From Brassica napus (lineage: Eukaryota > Streptophyta > Magnoliopsida > Brassicales > Brassicaceae), in contig NC_063438.1 in NCBI RefSeq assembly GCF_020379485.1, positions 4,732,024 to 4,796,023 of the forward strand: a DNA stretch of 64,000 bases, written 5' to 3'. Made by a program: the position numbers and the translations under genes. A model generated the notes under the pieces. That model worked only from the letters and a program-made list of their open reading frames with translations. It did not search any database and was not told the DNA's origin. Positions 47,763 to 59,119 of the stretch are shown here, in pieces; position 1 is the first letter of the stretch; the number at the start of each line of letters is the position of its first letter.

Positions 47763-48987
47763 ATAACTTGGTTTTCTCAGCAAAGTAAATGTTAAAACCC
47801 GAGTGGAAACGATCTTGTCGTGGTAAAGAAGAGTTTGTTTCCTGATGTGTGTATATATACAAAGATGAGAAAGAGGTGAGCTTTCACGAGAAAGATACCT
47901 CAAAAAGGTATAAACTTTCGAGAAAGATAGAGAGAGACGTCCAGGTAAGCTTTTCTTATTGGTAAATCGGAAGTGGATCAGCTCTGGAATCTCAAGATTT
48001 ATGGAGAGAGAGGGAGAGGGAGAAACGTCCAGCTAAGCTTTTCTTATTTTTTATTTTTATTCTCCCTATTTTTGTGGTGACAGAAAGATTACTTTATTTT
48101 ATGCTAAATCTTATTTTAAGCCACGTTTTTATTTTATTTTTAACCTACCACACTGTACTTAATAATTATCCGATTTCAAATTGTTTCTTATTTCGGTTTA
48201 TCTTTCCGGTTTTGATAGGATAACAAACTATTTTCTATTTTTTAATATAATATTTGGCCAATTTTGTAATTTGTAATTTTTTTTTGAATTTTTGGAATTA
48301 TGAAATGATATATTTTTAGAAAAGTTAACAAGAGTTATTTTCTTGATTAAAATGTGGGTTTGGACATGTTGGTTGGTAAAAACGTTTTATTAATTAGAAG
48401 GAATCAAAATAATAAAATACTGATCCCCATAGAATAATAAAAATAAGTTGGAAAATATGAAAATTATTGGTGTTTGTGTTTGGAAGTTGGAAGGAAGTAA
48501 CCTTTTTTGTCAAATGCCAACTAAGCCAATTATATGTCACCAACGAAGACGCATTGACTACAGTCCAAAACCAAAACGCAGTTTGTTCATGCATTTACCC
48601 ATTTTTTATTTCGTAAACTAAAGCCCAATATTTAATGGGCCTATAACATGAAACTCAAACGTACATAAGCTTCTTTTTTGGGTTTTAACATTTAAGTTTC
48701 ATGATAAATAGACGTTAGCTAATTCATGGTTCATTGAAAATCAGTTCAAAATTCTGCAAGTAGATTAGTGTGTATGCATATCTTTCAGGGGTATTAATTT
48801 ATTTTCTTTACAAACTTTTCCCTGTTACAACTTGCATCATAGATAAACACTACAAATATTCGTTAGATTTAATGACTTGTTTGTTGATGGATTAAATAAG
48901 AGAATATAGTTTACTAAAAATAAAATGTAATGGTTTCTTGCCGGCAAAAGAGATCAATAATGAGAAAAAGCATAAATCAATATACAA
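47763..48987. other. URH1 promoter and spacer
   Basis: GA-rich runs (AGAGAGAG near 47920-47935 and 48004-48022) mark the likely 5' UTR/promoter of URH1, and GTCCAGCTAAGCTTTTCTTATT near there occurs twice (~47939 and ~48027), a short local duplication. The rest is AT-rich. Confidence 0.5.
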
Positions 48988-49931
48988 TCCCTTATATATT
49001 AAAAGAGGAGCATTGGAGTTAATGCTTTCACACTATGTATGACACGTGTCCATTGTACAGAGACTCTCACAAATTAGTTGCCTTAATTAGTTTTGCTATT
49101 ACAGAATTTTTGGAAACGTTTCATTGATCTAGAAAATTAAAAAAACCACTCGTGGAATGAGTTATCACGTAAAGCTTAAGCTACGACATCACCGTACCAT
49201 CGTAAAGATTATTTCTCATCATGAAGACTTTCCAGAACAAATACGGGTGTGCTCTGTCAGTGCATATCACGAAGCACTAGATAGTAACACATGTAAGTTA
49301 GAAACACAGAATCGAGAAGATGAAGACGTAATTAACTTTTCTCTTATACGGGAGATATAAACATTCATATCGGCGAAGAACTCAGCATGAACACTTTCAA
49401 GAAGAGAACACTCTGAATCTTAGAAATGATACATCACCGAGCTCGCTAAGCATTTTTCATCCACACTGCATAATGGTTCTTGAACGTGTATATATTGTAT
49501 GAACTATATAACCCACTCTTTTCTTTTAGAAGAGAGACATGACTATTCATCTCGACGAGAACACTTTGAAGCAGAGTACACTCTGTATCTTAGAACCGAG
49601 ACATGACCAAGCTCGCTAAGGTGCGCAGCTCCACACTGGAGATTTTTTCGTTTTATTAGTATTCTATTCACATTTATATTTTTGTTTTGGCTTTCAATAT
49701 CTTACTTAAGAACTATTATGATAAATTCTTTAATTATGCATCTTAATAATAAATGAGCTTTTAAGTTATAAAAGACTTATTTTATTGTTTAAATATGTTT
49801 TTACCGTTCTTGAAACTTTCTTCCGGTGTTACTTTATCAATCATATATTGCAAATACAGACTTTATTTTGGATGTCAAACATTAAATCACCGAGTCAATT
49901 CACCCCGCGCAAGGCGCGGGTTATCACCTAG
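48988..49931 (+). mobile_element. Non-autonomous Helitron
   Basis: It starts with TC (TCCCTTATATATTAAAAGAG) after an A and ends CTAG before a T, the A^T insertion rule of Helitrons. Eleven bases before the end lies a perfect 7-bp GC hairpin, CCCGCGC-AAG-GCGCGGG (49904-49920). 944 bp, no Rep/helicase coding. An internal segment around CTCTGAATCTTAGAAATGA (~49410) recurs diverged at ~49580, each ending AGCTCGCTAAG. Confidence 0.9.
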
Positions 49932-51738
49932 TTTGAAAGTAAAGTGGGAACATGCCAACATGGGATGGGATAGACGAGAGAATCTTGGCGGCCGAAAATG
50001 GGGTTGTATGCCTATTGTTTAGCCCAACCAACCTTCTCCACTATCTCTATTATTATTTTACCCATTTTATCATCATATATGTACATATAAACAACGTTCC
50101 GATCATTTGATGCGTTGAACCGGAAATTTTCATTTAATCAAACATTCTTCTCTGAACCTGAGTTCCACACGAACTCGCCTACTCAGCTGTCAAAATAGCA
50201 TTGCTTTGTAAGAGACGGAAGGCTTGTCAGGAAAATGTAATTCACCTTTACATGTTTTTTTTCTATAATGATCTGATCTCGGTTTTCAAATGAGACATGT
50301 GTGTGCACTTTTAGTAAATATGCATGCTCATCCGTTCAACATGAATACAAAAAAAAGGAGAAGACAAGATATATCATCCGAAGCTTTTTAAATGTAAGTA
50401 TTCCAACAGAGTAAATCATTCAATAACCTTTTCTAAGAGACGCTTAGGAGTCAGGATCCATTTTGACTTGGACTTGGGCATCGTAAGGTTCTCTGATTCT
50501 CATTATGCACCATACCAATGTCTTAGGTGATACTAACCATGATGCGTCCATTGATTTAAAAAAGGAACCCATGGACGCAAACCAAAAATCATTCACCAAC
50601 AACAATTATGCTAGAGATTCTTGTAGGCTTGTAGCAGCATATATTATGTTGTTGTCTAACAATGTTGGAGGAAAAATACACATGAAGAATTAAGTTTATT
50701 AAAAATGATGATTGAGCTAGTGATAAAGATTCTAGTCACGATGACAAAGATTTGGATAAAATGCAAGTTGCTATCACTGTTATAATAATAACTCCATGAA
50801 TTGAAAATAAACAAAAATAAATATCATACTACAGTTTTCGGAAAATTTATTGTTTGTACCCATATGGAGACGTCCCCGTTGGAGGGTATGTGTATATCTG
50901 AATATAATATAAAGTGTGAGGAAAAAGGAGAGAAAGAGAGAGGGGGATAAGATAGAGACAAGTGTGAGCTAGTGGACGGAGAGGTAGAAAGCCAATTTGG
51001 CTCCTCTTCCAACCTGTATTTTCACTTCTGTGATCATCATCCATACACATTTCATAATATAAAAATAGTTTACACACATTCATATTTGTCTGGATATCAC
51101 TTCATTTTCATTTCTTGATTAATTTTTCATAATAATGTTTACAATTAACAAAAAAAAGTATATGATTGAAATCTTCCCACCAGTCATCCGATCTCTTACA
51201 AATCTTAGAACTCTGCAATTGTCAAAATTACTTTTTAATTGACCCAATCGAAAGAAAATATACCAACACGGTTTAGATAAATATATATATTGTTACCACT
51301 AAACAAAATGTGGAGTAATAAACATTTTAAAATGCTACAGTACTATACATCATAGAACTATTAATTTGTGTGCATCATCTTCGTCATTTCGCCGTTGTTT
51401 TCTCTCTATACTCTATAGTAAAGTATTGATCTATAAATCATTCTCTTTCTCTCTGCGCGTTTCACCCTTTATAGAAAAGAACCAGTGAATCATCATCATC
51501 ATCATCATCATCCTTCTTCTTCTCCAAAAACAGGTTAACAAACTAACTAACTTCTCTCTCCATTCTTCTTTTTATAATGGTTGCCGAGAAAAAAAAAACG
51601 CAGGAAAAAAACATTCTTGCATAACTCGGTGACCCGTTATTACATAACTAATTAATAACATCGTTGATTGTCTGTTTTTTTTCCTCAGATTTTCGACCAA
51701 ACTTGATCTGTTCTGTCCAAAGCTTATTATTATAATCA
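49932..51738 (+). other. Spacer, SAP4 promoter and 5' UTR with intron
   Basis: 49932-51350 has no gene. SAP4 leader: (ATC)n at 51489-51511, then a 5' UTR intron with donor ACAG/GTTAACA at 51534 and acceptor TTCCTCAG at 51688, then 50 bp to the ATG. A leader intron is usual for plant SAP genes. Confidence 0.65.
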
Positions 51739-52224
51739 ATGGCGGAAGAACATAGATGTCAAACGCCGGAAGGCCACCGTCTCTGCGTTAACAACTGCGG
51801 TTTCTCCGGCAGCTCAGCCACCATGAACCTCTGCTCCAATTGCTACGGCGATCTCTGCCTCAACCAACAACAACAACAAGCCTCCACCAAATCAACCGTC
51901 GAATCCTCTCTCTCCGCCGCATCTCCTCCGTCGTCTTTGGAGATCGAATCCATCTCATCTTCTTCATCAACGGCGGAGAAACAAATCCCGCTGATTCAGA
52001 CGTCGACGGAGCAGAAGCAGCCACCGCAACGGCCTAACCGGTGCACCGTGTGCAGGAAACGGGTCGGGTTGACCGGATTCATGTGCCGGTGCGGGACGAC
52101 TTTCTGTGGGACCCACAGGTATCCGGAGGTTCACGGATGCACGTTCGATTTCAAATCGGCGGGACGCGAAGAGATCGCTAAGGCTAATCCTTTGGTCATT
52201 GCCGCGAAGCTCCAGAAGATATGA
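51739..52224 (+). CDS. SAP4: SAP4, A20/AN1 zinc-finger stress-associated protein
   Basis: Single coding exon, 161 residues, from MAEEHRCQTPEGHRLCVNNC. The A20 finger covers residues ~14-37 with Cys at 16, 20, 32 and 35 (CVNNCGFSGSSATMNLCSNC). A Ser/Gln-rich linker follows. The AN1 finger covers ~101-140 (RCTVCRKRVGLTGFMCRCGT, FCGTHRYPEVHGCTFDFKSA), with all Cys and His ligands present, and the tail ANPLVIAAKLQKI is typical. Plant SAPs bind ubiquitin or act as E3 ligases and are induced by cold, salt and dehydration. By synteny this is the AT2G36320/SAP4 orthologue. Confidence 0.95.
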   Translation: MAEEHRCQTPEGHRLCVNNCGFSGSSATMNLCSNCYGDLCLNQQQQQASTKSTVESSLSAASPPSSLEIESISSSSSTAEKQIPLIQTSTEQKQPPQRPNRCTVCRKRVGLTGFMCRCGTTFCGTHRYPEVHGCTFDFKSAGREEIAKANPLVIAAKLQKI

Positions 52225-52880
52225 TCTGAGCCGTTGACTTTCTTCTCTCTCCCGCGTTTTACCGAGACAATCTCCGACATTGTATCTCAGCCGTTCACTG
52301 TATTAAAAATATATACGGACAACACGTGTTACGTGATTAGAGGTTGAGATGGTTGTTACAATATTCACCTTTCAATTATTTTCCTTTTCTTCCGAAAGAA
52401 TTTATGTTTTTATAATTGTGTGGCTTTTTGCTTGTGGAAAAATAAAATTTTCTTTTCGGGGAAAAAAAGATAAAAAAGTTGTGTCTCTCGGTTTTTTTTT
52501 ATTTTTATTTTTGTTTGGGAATTTTATACAGCAGAAAGACGGTTTGGTTGTCAAATTATAAAAGAAAAGGAAAAGATAGTTTCATCACCATTGGACGGGT
52601 TAGCTTTTGGTAGGACATTAAAGTCAATGACATAAGGTCCAAATGTTGTGTATAATAAGATCAAAAAGAGTTTGGTTATCAAATTTATACAAAATGGAGT
52701 TTGGACAAGATGTTTATGGCCTGAGATTAATCCATTAATCAAAAATGGAGCTAGGTCTTTGAGGTTCATGATCTGAGTCTAGTGTTTTCTAGTATATAAA
52801 ACCATAGAGGTACACTATTTTAGCCTAAGATTGTGTGTATTACCCAATGAACACTTGTAGCTTCCAAGAGGGTTCATATA
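52225..52880. other. SAP4 3' flank
   Basis: Likely 3' UTR to ~52550, then spacer. CACGTGTTACGTG at ~52324 is a chance-level G-box here. No gene. Confidence 0.5.
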
Positions 52881-53183
52881 AAGCCTGTTCGTTTTATAAA
52901 CACCACGACTAGCGGCAGCCGCATAAAATAAAGGTAAGGCAGGAGGAAATTCTTTGATGTTCTGATTAAAAACAGCTGCAACAGACAATTGGAGACATGA
53001 AAACGAAATCGCCGCTGCTGCTGAAATTTCGAGCGTCGTATTTGCTGGGTTGAAGTTGACACATCGACTGGAAAAAATGGAGGATGCGGTTGTTTTTACA
53101 AAACCCAGGACAACGATGATAGTTATTTGCTCTATATTTTTGAAACCTGACGCGGCCGCGGTGTCTCCAAAAAGAACAGGCCT
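52881..53183. mobile_element. hAT-like MITE with AAGCCTGTTC ends
   Basis: The left end AAGCCTGTTCGTTTT (52881) pairs with the inverted right end AGGCCTGTTCTTTTT (ending ~53183). The ~300-bp interior is more GC-rich than the flanks, with GCGGCAGCC and GCGGCCGCGG near opposite ends. The minus-strand 146-codon frame across it is fortuitous. Exact boundaries and duplication were not resolved. Confidence 0.6.
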
Positions 53184-53275
53184 ATAGTCTTTATAGCTAC
53201 AAAGACAGTGAGTTCGCATGATTTTGTTTTTAAGTACTTGTTTTACATCATCCAAAATAGTAGTGTGTTGTGGGT

Positions 53276-53393
53276 GATGATGAGAATGAAGTGAACTGAA
53301 AATTAGTATTCAAGCGTTTGGGAGGGGCGACCATAGGTTCAAATCTTGCCACCTTTCTTGTGGATCATCCTGTGGTTACCGGATGATGAGAAT
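53276..53393 (+). mobile_element. Possible SINE fragment with 12-bp duplication
   Basis: GATGATGAGAAT at 53276-53287 and 53382-53393 flanks 94 bp that contain GGTTCAAATC (53337), a fair polymerase III B box. There is no poly-A, and GAT repeats can arise by chance, so this is weak. Confidence 0.35.
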
Positions 53394-55390
53394 AACAAAG
53401 CAGAAATCTTGAACCGAGCACAAAATGTCAATATATGAATTATGGATTTTTACATATGTTGATTAATGGATTGAATGATCTGATGCTTCATGGTTACTTG
53501 AGTTATTCTATATAAATTGTACTTTTATCAATTTGAATATTTTTGTATGCCAATGTCCACTATATAAGTTGACAAAAAGCTATACATGTTTTGAGTTTTG
53601 GACTCGACATCAACTTGTGGAAGAAGTCAGCTCAAGGATTCCAAAATTTACAATTACATAGGGTCTTAGATCTGAGTTTACAGTTACATGGTATAAACTG
53701 CCATAGAGGAGGGAGAATACCTTCTAGCATTGGAAAGTTCATATGAGATATTTGAGCTTAAACATGAGTTGTGCAACTCTGTACTCTTTGTAAGTATTGT
53801 TACTGTTAAAATGATGTTGAAGATTAAGTGTATTATATTCTCTATATTCTTCTGTTGGTATGTTGCTTAATAACTCCACTTATTAAGGGTGTAAATGTAA
53901 TATACTATCATGAGAGTTAATGTAAACGTGATACATAGAAATGTGACTTGTCAAATAAAATTATAGAGATACAATTTTGTATTGAGAAAAAAAAATATTT
54001 GTAGTTCAACCTTTGTACAATTTGAAAAAACATACAAAATTTAGCTTCAAATGATTGTCATGTGGAGAATATATAAAATTAAAAAAAAAAATCAAAAATA
54101 ATTGAATGATATATGAAATACTAAAAGAAAAATTTTCTTCCATTATTATTTTTCCTTTCTAGTAGCGAAATATTTTCTTATAAGTATGTTTTACTATTAT
54201 TTTTCTTCTGTATAATGAATGGAAATCTTTTTCCATCAGTTTTGTTGAAAAAAGTGAAATTGTAGAGGAAGTAAAAGTCACATCCAAAGTTTAATTCATT
54301 GTAGATTTGTATTATGATTTTAAAGAAAAATGTAGAGAAGTCAGTTTTGAAAGACTTGCATAGTTGTCAAAAAAAAAAGACTTGCATATGAAAATTTAAC
54401 TTGTGAAAACAATGAGGTGGATAAGTTTCATGTCTTGTAAGCATTTCTCTATCTTCCGGCTCCTCTATATCTAGTATTTGACCATAATGTCTTCTCATTC
54501 CATATAGTACGCAAATGATGTTTCATTAGCCTACTGACTGAAATGGATGAATGTGCCCTTTAGTGATTCAAGACAAATAGTGAGAGCAGACAGATATTGA
54601 GCTTCAAGGAGTAGGCTTCATTGCATGCCTATAATCAACTTGTGGTTGTGTAATATCTTTCTCTTCTTATTTCTTGGCACAAGCCACACAACCAATAGAA
54701 GAAGGTGTGCCAAAAGGCCCAAAACATATTTTTAAGTTGTTGTACACTCATGTGACTCCTTACTTTCATTGGGGAATTTGTAGTTTTATCAAGAAATCTA
54801 GCATTCTGCAAAATTCATTGATCACATATATTAAAAAACAGACTTGTTTCACTCCTAGTAGAAACTCCCACATTCTCTTCACAGTATTTATAAAACCATG
54901 CAAGTATAACAAACACGTCAAACTTGAAAAGAAGAGGTCGTGAATCTCTTTTTTTTTGCGGTTGCTCGCTTATGTAGATCCTCTTGGTCTTCATAATTTT
55001 CCTCCTGTTGTTTGTTCCATGTTTTTGTAATCTGAAACGCATTGTAGTTTGAGACGCATTTTAACGTTGGATTCTCAGCATCCATTTATTAGCTAGAGGA
55101 ACCAAACCAAAAGGGGCATAATTACAAAATCGAAACTATAGGGGTCAGAACACAAAAGACCAAAAGTATTGGTGCGGGTTATTAAATAAGAAAAAAACAT
55201 AACCAAGGACAGTAAACTAAAAAAGACAAGAGACTTCAAAAAGTCTTCTTCTGCTTTCTTTTGTTCGATACTTTGATTCTTTGCTGGCTTCTTCACTTTT
55301 GTTTCTTTTCACCCTTTTTTCCCCTAAATTCGATTGCGTTGCCTGTTTGATCATCATCATCACTTCCTCATCCTCAAACTCGTCTCTCCG
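53394..55390. other. Intergenic DNA and CASP-like gene leader
   Basis: No gene is recognised apart from one micro-insertion (54351-54388). The last ~130 bp are the likely 5' UTR of the CASP-like gene. Confidence 0.5.
54351..54388 (+). repeat. Micro-insertion scar with 12-bp perfect duplication
   Basis: AAGACTTGCATA at 54351-54362 and 54377-54388. The insert is GTTGTC plus eight A, correctly oriented for a plus-strand retroposed 3' tail, and close to the GTTGACC-poly-A tail of the LINE copy at 3928. Confidence 0.7.
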
Positions 55391-56496
55391 ATGAGATCTC
55401 CGCCGTCGATGTCACCGTCTTCCATCTCAACGGTGAAATCTCCACCTCCGGCAGATACTTCAATGGCCATAGTGGCTTTCGATAACTCCACAACTCACTA
55501 CTCTTCTTCCTCTCCTTCGCCTCCACATGCTCTCAGCGAATCAGATGAAGAAGAGAGACGTAGCAGCAGGAGAAGCAAAACTCCGGTAAAGGAAGAACCT
55601 TTCGCTTCTCTGGCTCATCAAACTCCGTCTCCGATCGTGGTCGTTCACAACCCTTCAGTGAAAGAGTTCGTTCCTCCTCCTGTGGCGACGACGAGGAAGA
55701 GTGCTCGCGTCGGCTCCGGGAGAAGAAACGGCGGTGGTGGGCAGCGATCTGGAGCTGTGTTGGCGATTCTGAAGAGGTCGAAGAGGGAAGAGGTTGTAAA
55801 GTATTCAGCTTTAGGGTTTAGGCTAAGTGAGGTCGTGTTGGCTTTGATCTCGTTCTCGGTTATGGCTGCTGATAAGACTAAAGGGTGGAGTGGCGATTCT
55901 TTTGATCGTTACAAGGAGTACAGGTATGCTCTCGTGTTCTTGAATTGGTTCAAGATGAGTCTTATTGATGTCATTTGATTTTGATTATTACCAAACTTGG
56001 TTGTGACAGGTTTTGTCTGTCTGTGAACGTGGTGGCTTTTGTATATTCTGCTTTTCAAGCATGTGACTTGGCATACCATCTTGTCAGAGAGAAGCACTTT
56101 ATCAACAACCACCTTCGACCTCTCTTTGAGTTCATCTTAGATCAGGCGAGTCATCACTAACTTAGTTTCAGCTAGTGTTGTTACCCTGTCTCCTATGTAG
56201 TTCAAATTCATATTGCTATTCACGTATACTTATGAACAAGAAAAGGTTTGCTTTCTGAAGGAGAATGGTTGTTTTTTATTTTTGTGTGTTTGGCTATTCA
56301 GGTACTTGCGTATATGCTTATATCAGCATCAACAGCTGCAGTCACTCGTGTTGATGATTGGGTTTCTAACTGGGGGAAAGATGATTTCACCGAGATGGCG
56401 AGTGCCTCTATTGCTATGTCATTCTTGGCCTTCCTTGCCTTTGCTTGCAGTTCCCTCATATCAGGGTATAACCTCTTCAACCAAGACTCTCTCTGA
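55391..56496 (+). CDS. CASP-like (CASPL4A) four-span membrane protein
   Basis: Three exons, 55391-55923, 56010-56145 and 56302-56496, in phase, 287 residues. The start [20 protein letters not shown] is chosen over an upstream extension because of the family-typical N-terminus. The first ~150 residues are Ser/Pro and basic (cytosolic); then four membrane spans follow: [47 protein letters not shown] and [20 protein letters not shown]. The DUF588/MARVEL-like domain is complete, with the family motif RYKEYRFC spanning the first junction. CASPL proteins assemble plasma-membrane domains related to Casparian strip scaffolds. The second intron has a GC donor (CAG/GCGAGT at 56146). By synteny it matches AT2G36330 (CASPL4A3). 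Confidence 0.93.
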
Positions 56497-58312
56497 TCCT
56501 CCTCCCTCACTTTTTTTTGTATAGTTAAGAGCCAAGAACACACACTCCTTGTGTCACAATATATATTTGAGAAATAAAAGATCAATACGTCTTTTATAGA
56601 ATTATTATAGTTATTACATTATTTATGGATTTTTGTAGACATAAAAGAGTTCCAGGAAACTGTGTAATATTTTGAGGTTAATGAGAGAGGCTTCGAGACC
56701 TTTTTTATTTTGTTGTTTAAAAACGTTACAAAACCTTAAAACAACATATCTTAAAAGGGTTGTGGCTGGTTTTAAAACCTTTAAAACAACATATCTTGAG
56801 CCGTATGATTGTTAATTAGATGTTTCTTGGTTCTTGCTAGTAATGATTGTGTTGTGTTCAAGCCATCTTTTGAAAAGGGTTGTGGCTTTAAGATGTGACT
56901 GGTTTCGTGTTAATCAGTGACCCTGTGTGTTGCTAGTAATGGATCATTTAGTTCTTATACTAAGGCAATAAAGTGATGTGTGGTATTTGACTAAGGGGGA
57001 GAATATGAACATACTATGAAACCAATAAAAGAGTATAGAGAAACTTCTTTACAGACAGACTTGCACAGTATAGACTGATCAAAGAAAGTTCCAAGAAGAA
57101 GATGAGTTGAAGTTAAGAAACTTCTGTTCCCTTGTCTTTACTCTTTGGCATTGACTAGCTTTGGGCTTTACTGTTATAATAAGCTAATCTTTCTCCCGAT
57201 GGGCCTCAACTCAGACCACAGTCTTTCTGTAAACCGGAATCGATTCTTCACAAAAAGGAATGCAAAGCTTCGTATAGTTAGGCTCACCACAAAGATTACA
57301 AAGATAAAAACAACAAACACACATCAAATCAAGAAGGCACATATCAGGCACTCGTCTAATTTCTGACAGTTTTGTTCCCCAATAATTGATAGATTTTTGG
57401 CATTTATAAAACAAAAATCTAACGTGTGGCGCGTATAGATGTACTGTTGATGATGTTGTGTATGGAATATGGAGAGATAGATACAAGAAAGAAATTCAAA
57501 GAGTTCCCAAGTGTGGATCAGACACAATGTGGACGGGATGTAAAAGAGCCCTAGCCAAATACATAACATAACAACAACTCAATAGTGTTAATCATCGGTT
57601 TGGTCGTTTAATCCATCTTTAGGATTGGAAGTTGTAGCTTTTGCTACTTAGGTTTATTATTGGTTTATGGATTTACATGTTCTTAGTAACCACTTGGCTT
57701 AATTACTAAAACCGATAGATAATCTTTTTTTTTGTCACGAAAACCAATAGATAATCTTAAATATAATTAAACTGAAATAAATAAATTATATTTCTTATCT
57801 TAAGCATAAATTCAAATAGCAATTTCTGTTTTAGATTAAAAAGAGTTAATTGTAAAATAATATCTTATAAAATGCTCTTAAGAAACATGTTTTTTCTATA
57901 GTTTATCCATGTGGCATTTTTTTTGTAAGAAACCTTGTGGATGGTTTTTTAAAAAATCACGTAAAATAGGGAAAATGTAACTTCCTTTTAGGTAATTTGG
58001 TCGGCAAAAAACAAAACAAAAATGCGAAAAATAATTATGGAAAAGAGAGTTTTGATGTGAAATGCAAATAAAGACAAGTAAGAAAAAAATAAAACAAGAA
58101 ACGTGATTTTCAGCATAGTAACATGAGACCCGCAAACACATATGCTTTGGGGACCCACATTACGCCTCTCAACTTTAATTTATCATCAGTCACACAAACA
58201 AACATTTTCTTCACTGAACGCTAAACACCAAAACAAATAAACTACATTTTTACACTCTTTGTGGAATCTCTTCAAGCTCAAGCCACTAGGGTTCTTTTGA
58301 GGGGCAGTCTCC
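56497..58312. other. CASP-like 3' flank and kinase upstream region
   Basis: A STOREKEEPER-type gene is expected here in Arabidopsis but none is seen. AAAACCTTAAAACAACATAT occurs twice near 56730-56800, a short local duplication. One micro-insertion lies at 57708-57758. The last ~100 bp are the kinase 5' leader. Confidence 0.5.
57708..57758 (-). repeat. Micro-insertion scar with 19-bp duplication
   Basis: AAAACCGATAGATAATCTT (57708-57726) recurs with one mismatch at 57740-57758. The insert is seven T then GTCACG; on the minus strand CGTGAC plus poly-A, like the GTGAC-poly-A ends near 13480. Confidence 0.65.
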
Positions 58313-58974
58313 ATGAGTCTCTGGAACCTATCCTGCCTCCTAATGTTCTTCTTGGGTAAGCCTTTCTTCTCTTAGATCCTTTACTTGAGCTTGTGCAATG
58401 TATAGTGTGTGAGCTTTGAGCTTTTTCATTTGTTGTTATACAGTTTGGTTTTCACGTGAATCACTTTAAGTCTCTTGCCATGTTATGTTTGAAGTTGAAT
58501 CTTCACTTCAGTAACGGTTATTACCACTCTGTTCTAGCTTCATGAGATCTGGGATTGAAACTGCTAGATTTGGTTTAATATTATTTTATTTAGTTTTCTT
58601 GATTCTTCATCTCTCTGTTTGTTTGTTTCTTGATTTTGTAATTGATTGGTCCATCTCCATCTCCATAAATAAAAATGTCTTCTTTCTGTTTATTAAAGTG
58701 TGGGTTAAAGTAGCTACCTTTACTTCTGTAGGGTTCATTATTTGAGTCTATTAACTATGATGATGACTTACTTTACCTGTTCATTCCCCTTTACTTCTCA
58801 AGCTCCTTACTTTGATCATTGCATTCTTCTGTTACATATTCCTTTTTAACATTGCTCTTTGTCTGGAATATTGTTGTTTGATTTCATCTAAAAGAATATT
58901 CTCCTAGTTACTTCTTGTTTGATTCAAATGGTTGTATTATTACAGGATGTTGCAATATGAATCAAGGAAGCTGA
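58313..58974 (+). promoter_or_regulatory. Spliced upstream ORF in the kinase 5' UTR
   Basis: A leader exon ends at 58355 (donor TTGG/GTAAG) and the next begins at 58946 (acceptor TTACAG). Spliced, ATG 58313 opens MSLWNLSCLLMFFLG, then CCNMNQGS and a stop at 58974, 146 bases before the kinase ATG. Another short frame ([11 protein letters not shown]) ends with its stop overlapping the kinase ATG (TAATGG). Such uORFs often reduce translation; effect here is inference. Confidence 0.5.
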
Positions 58975-59119
58975 GTCTCTCACACCCTTTCAGAACAAAG
59001 TTCTTACATGATCTCTCTATAGCACTGGTTTGGTTTCCTCAGTACTTGTTTTGGTGTCTGACCAACTCTGGGACTCATAACAGCATGAGAAGCTGTGCTG
59101 ATACAGTAACTCATTGCTA

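Noticed and set aside
52815..53255. 146-codon minus-strand frame
   Set aside because: It spans the hAT-like MITE from end to end, including its inverted ends, so the frame is fortuitous.
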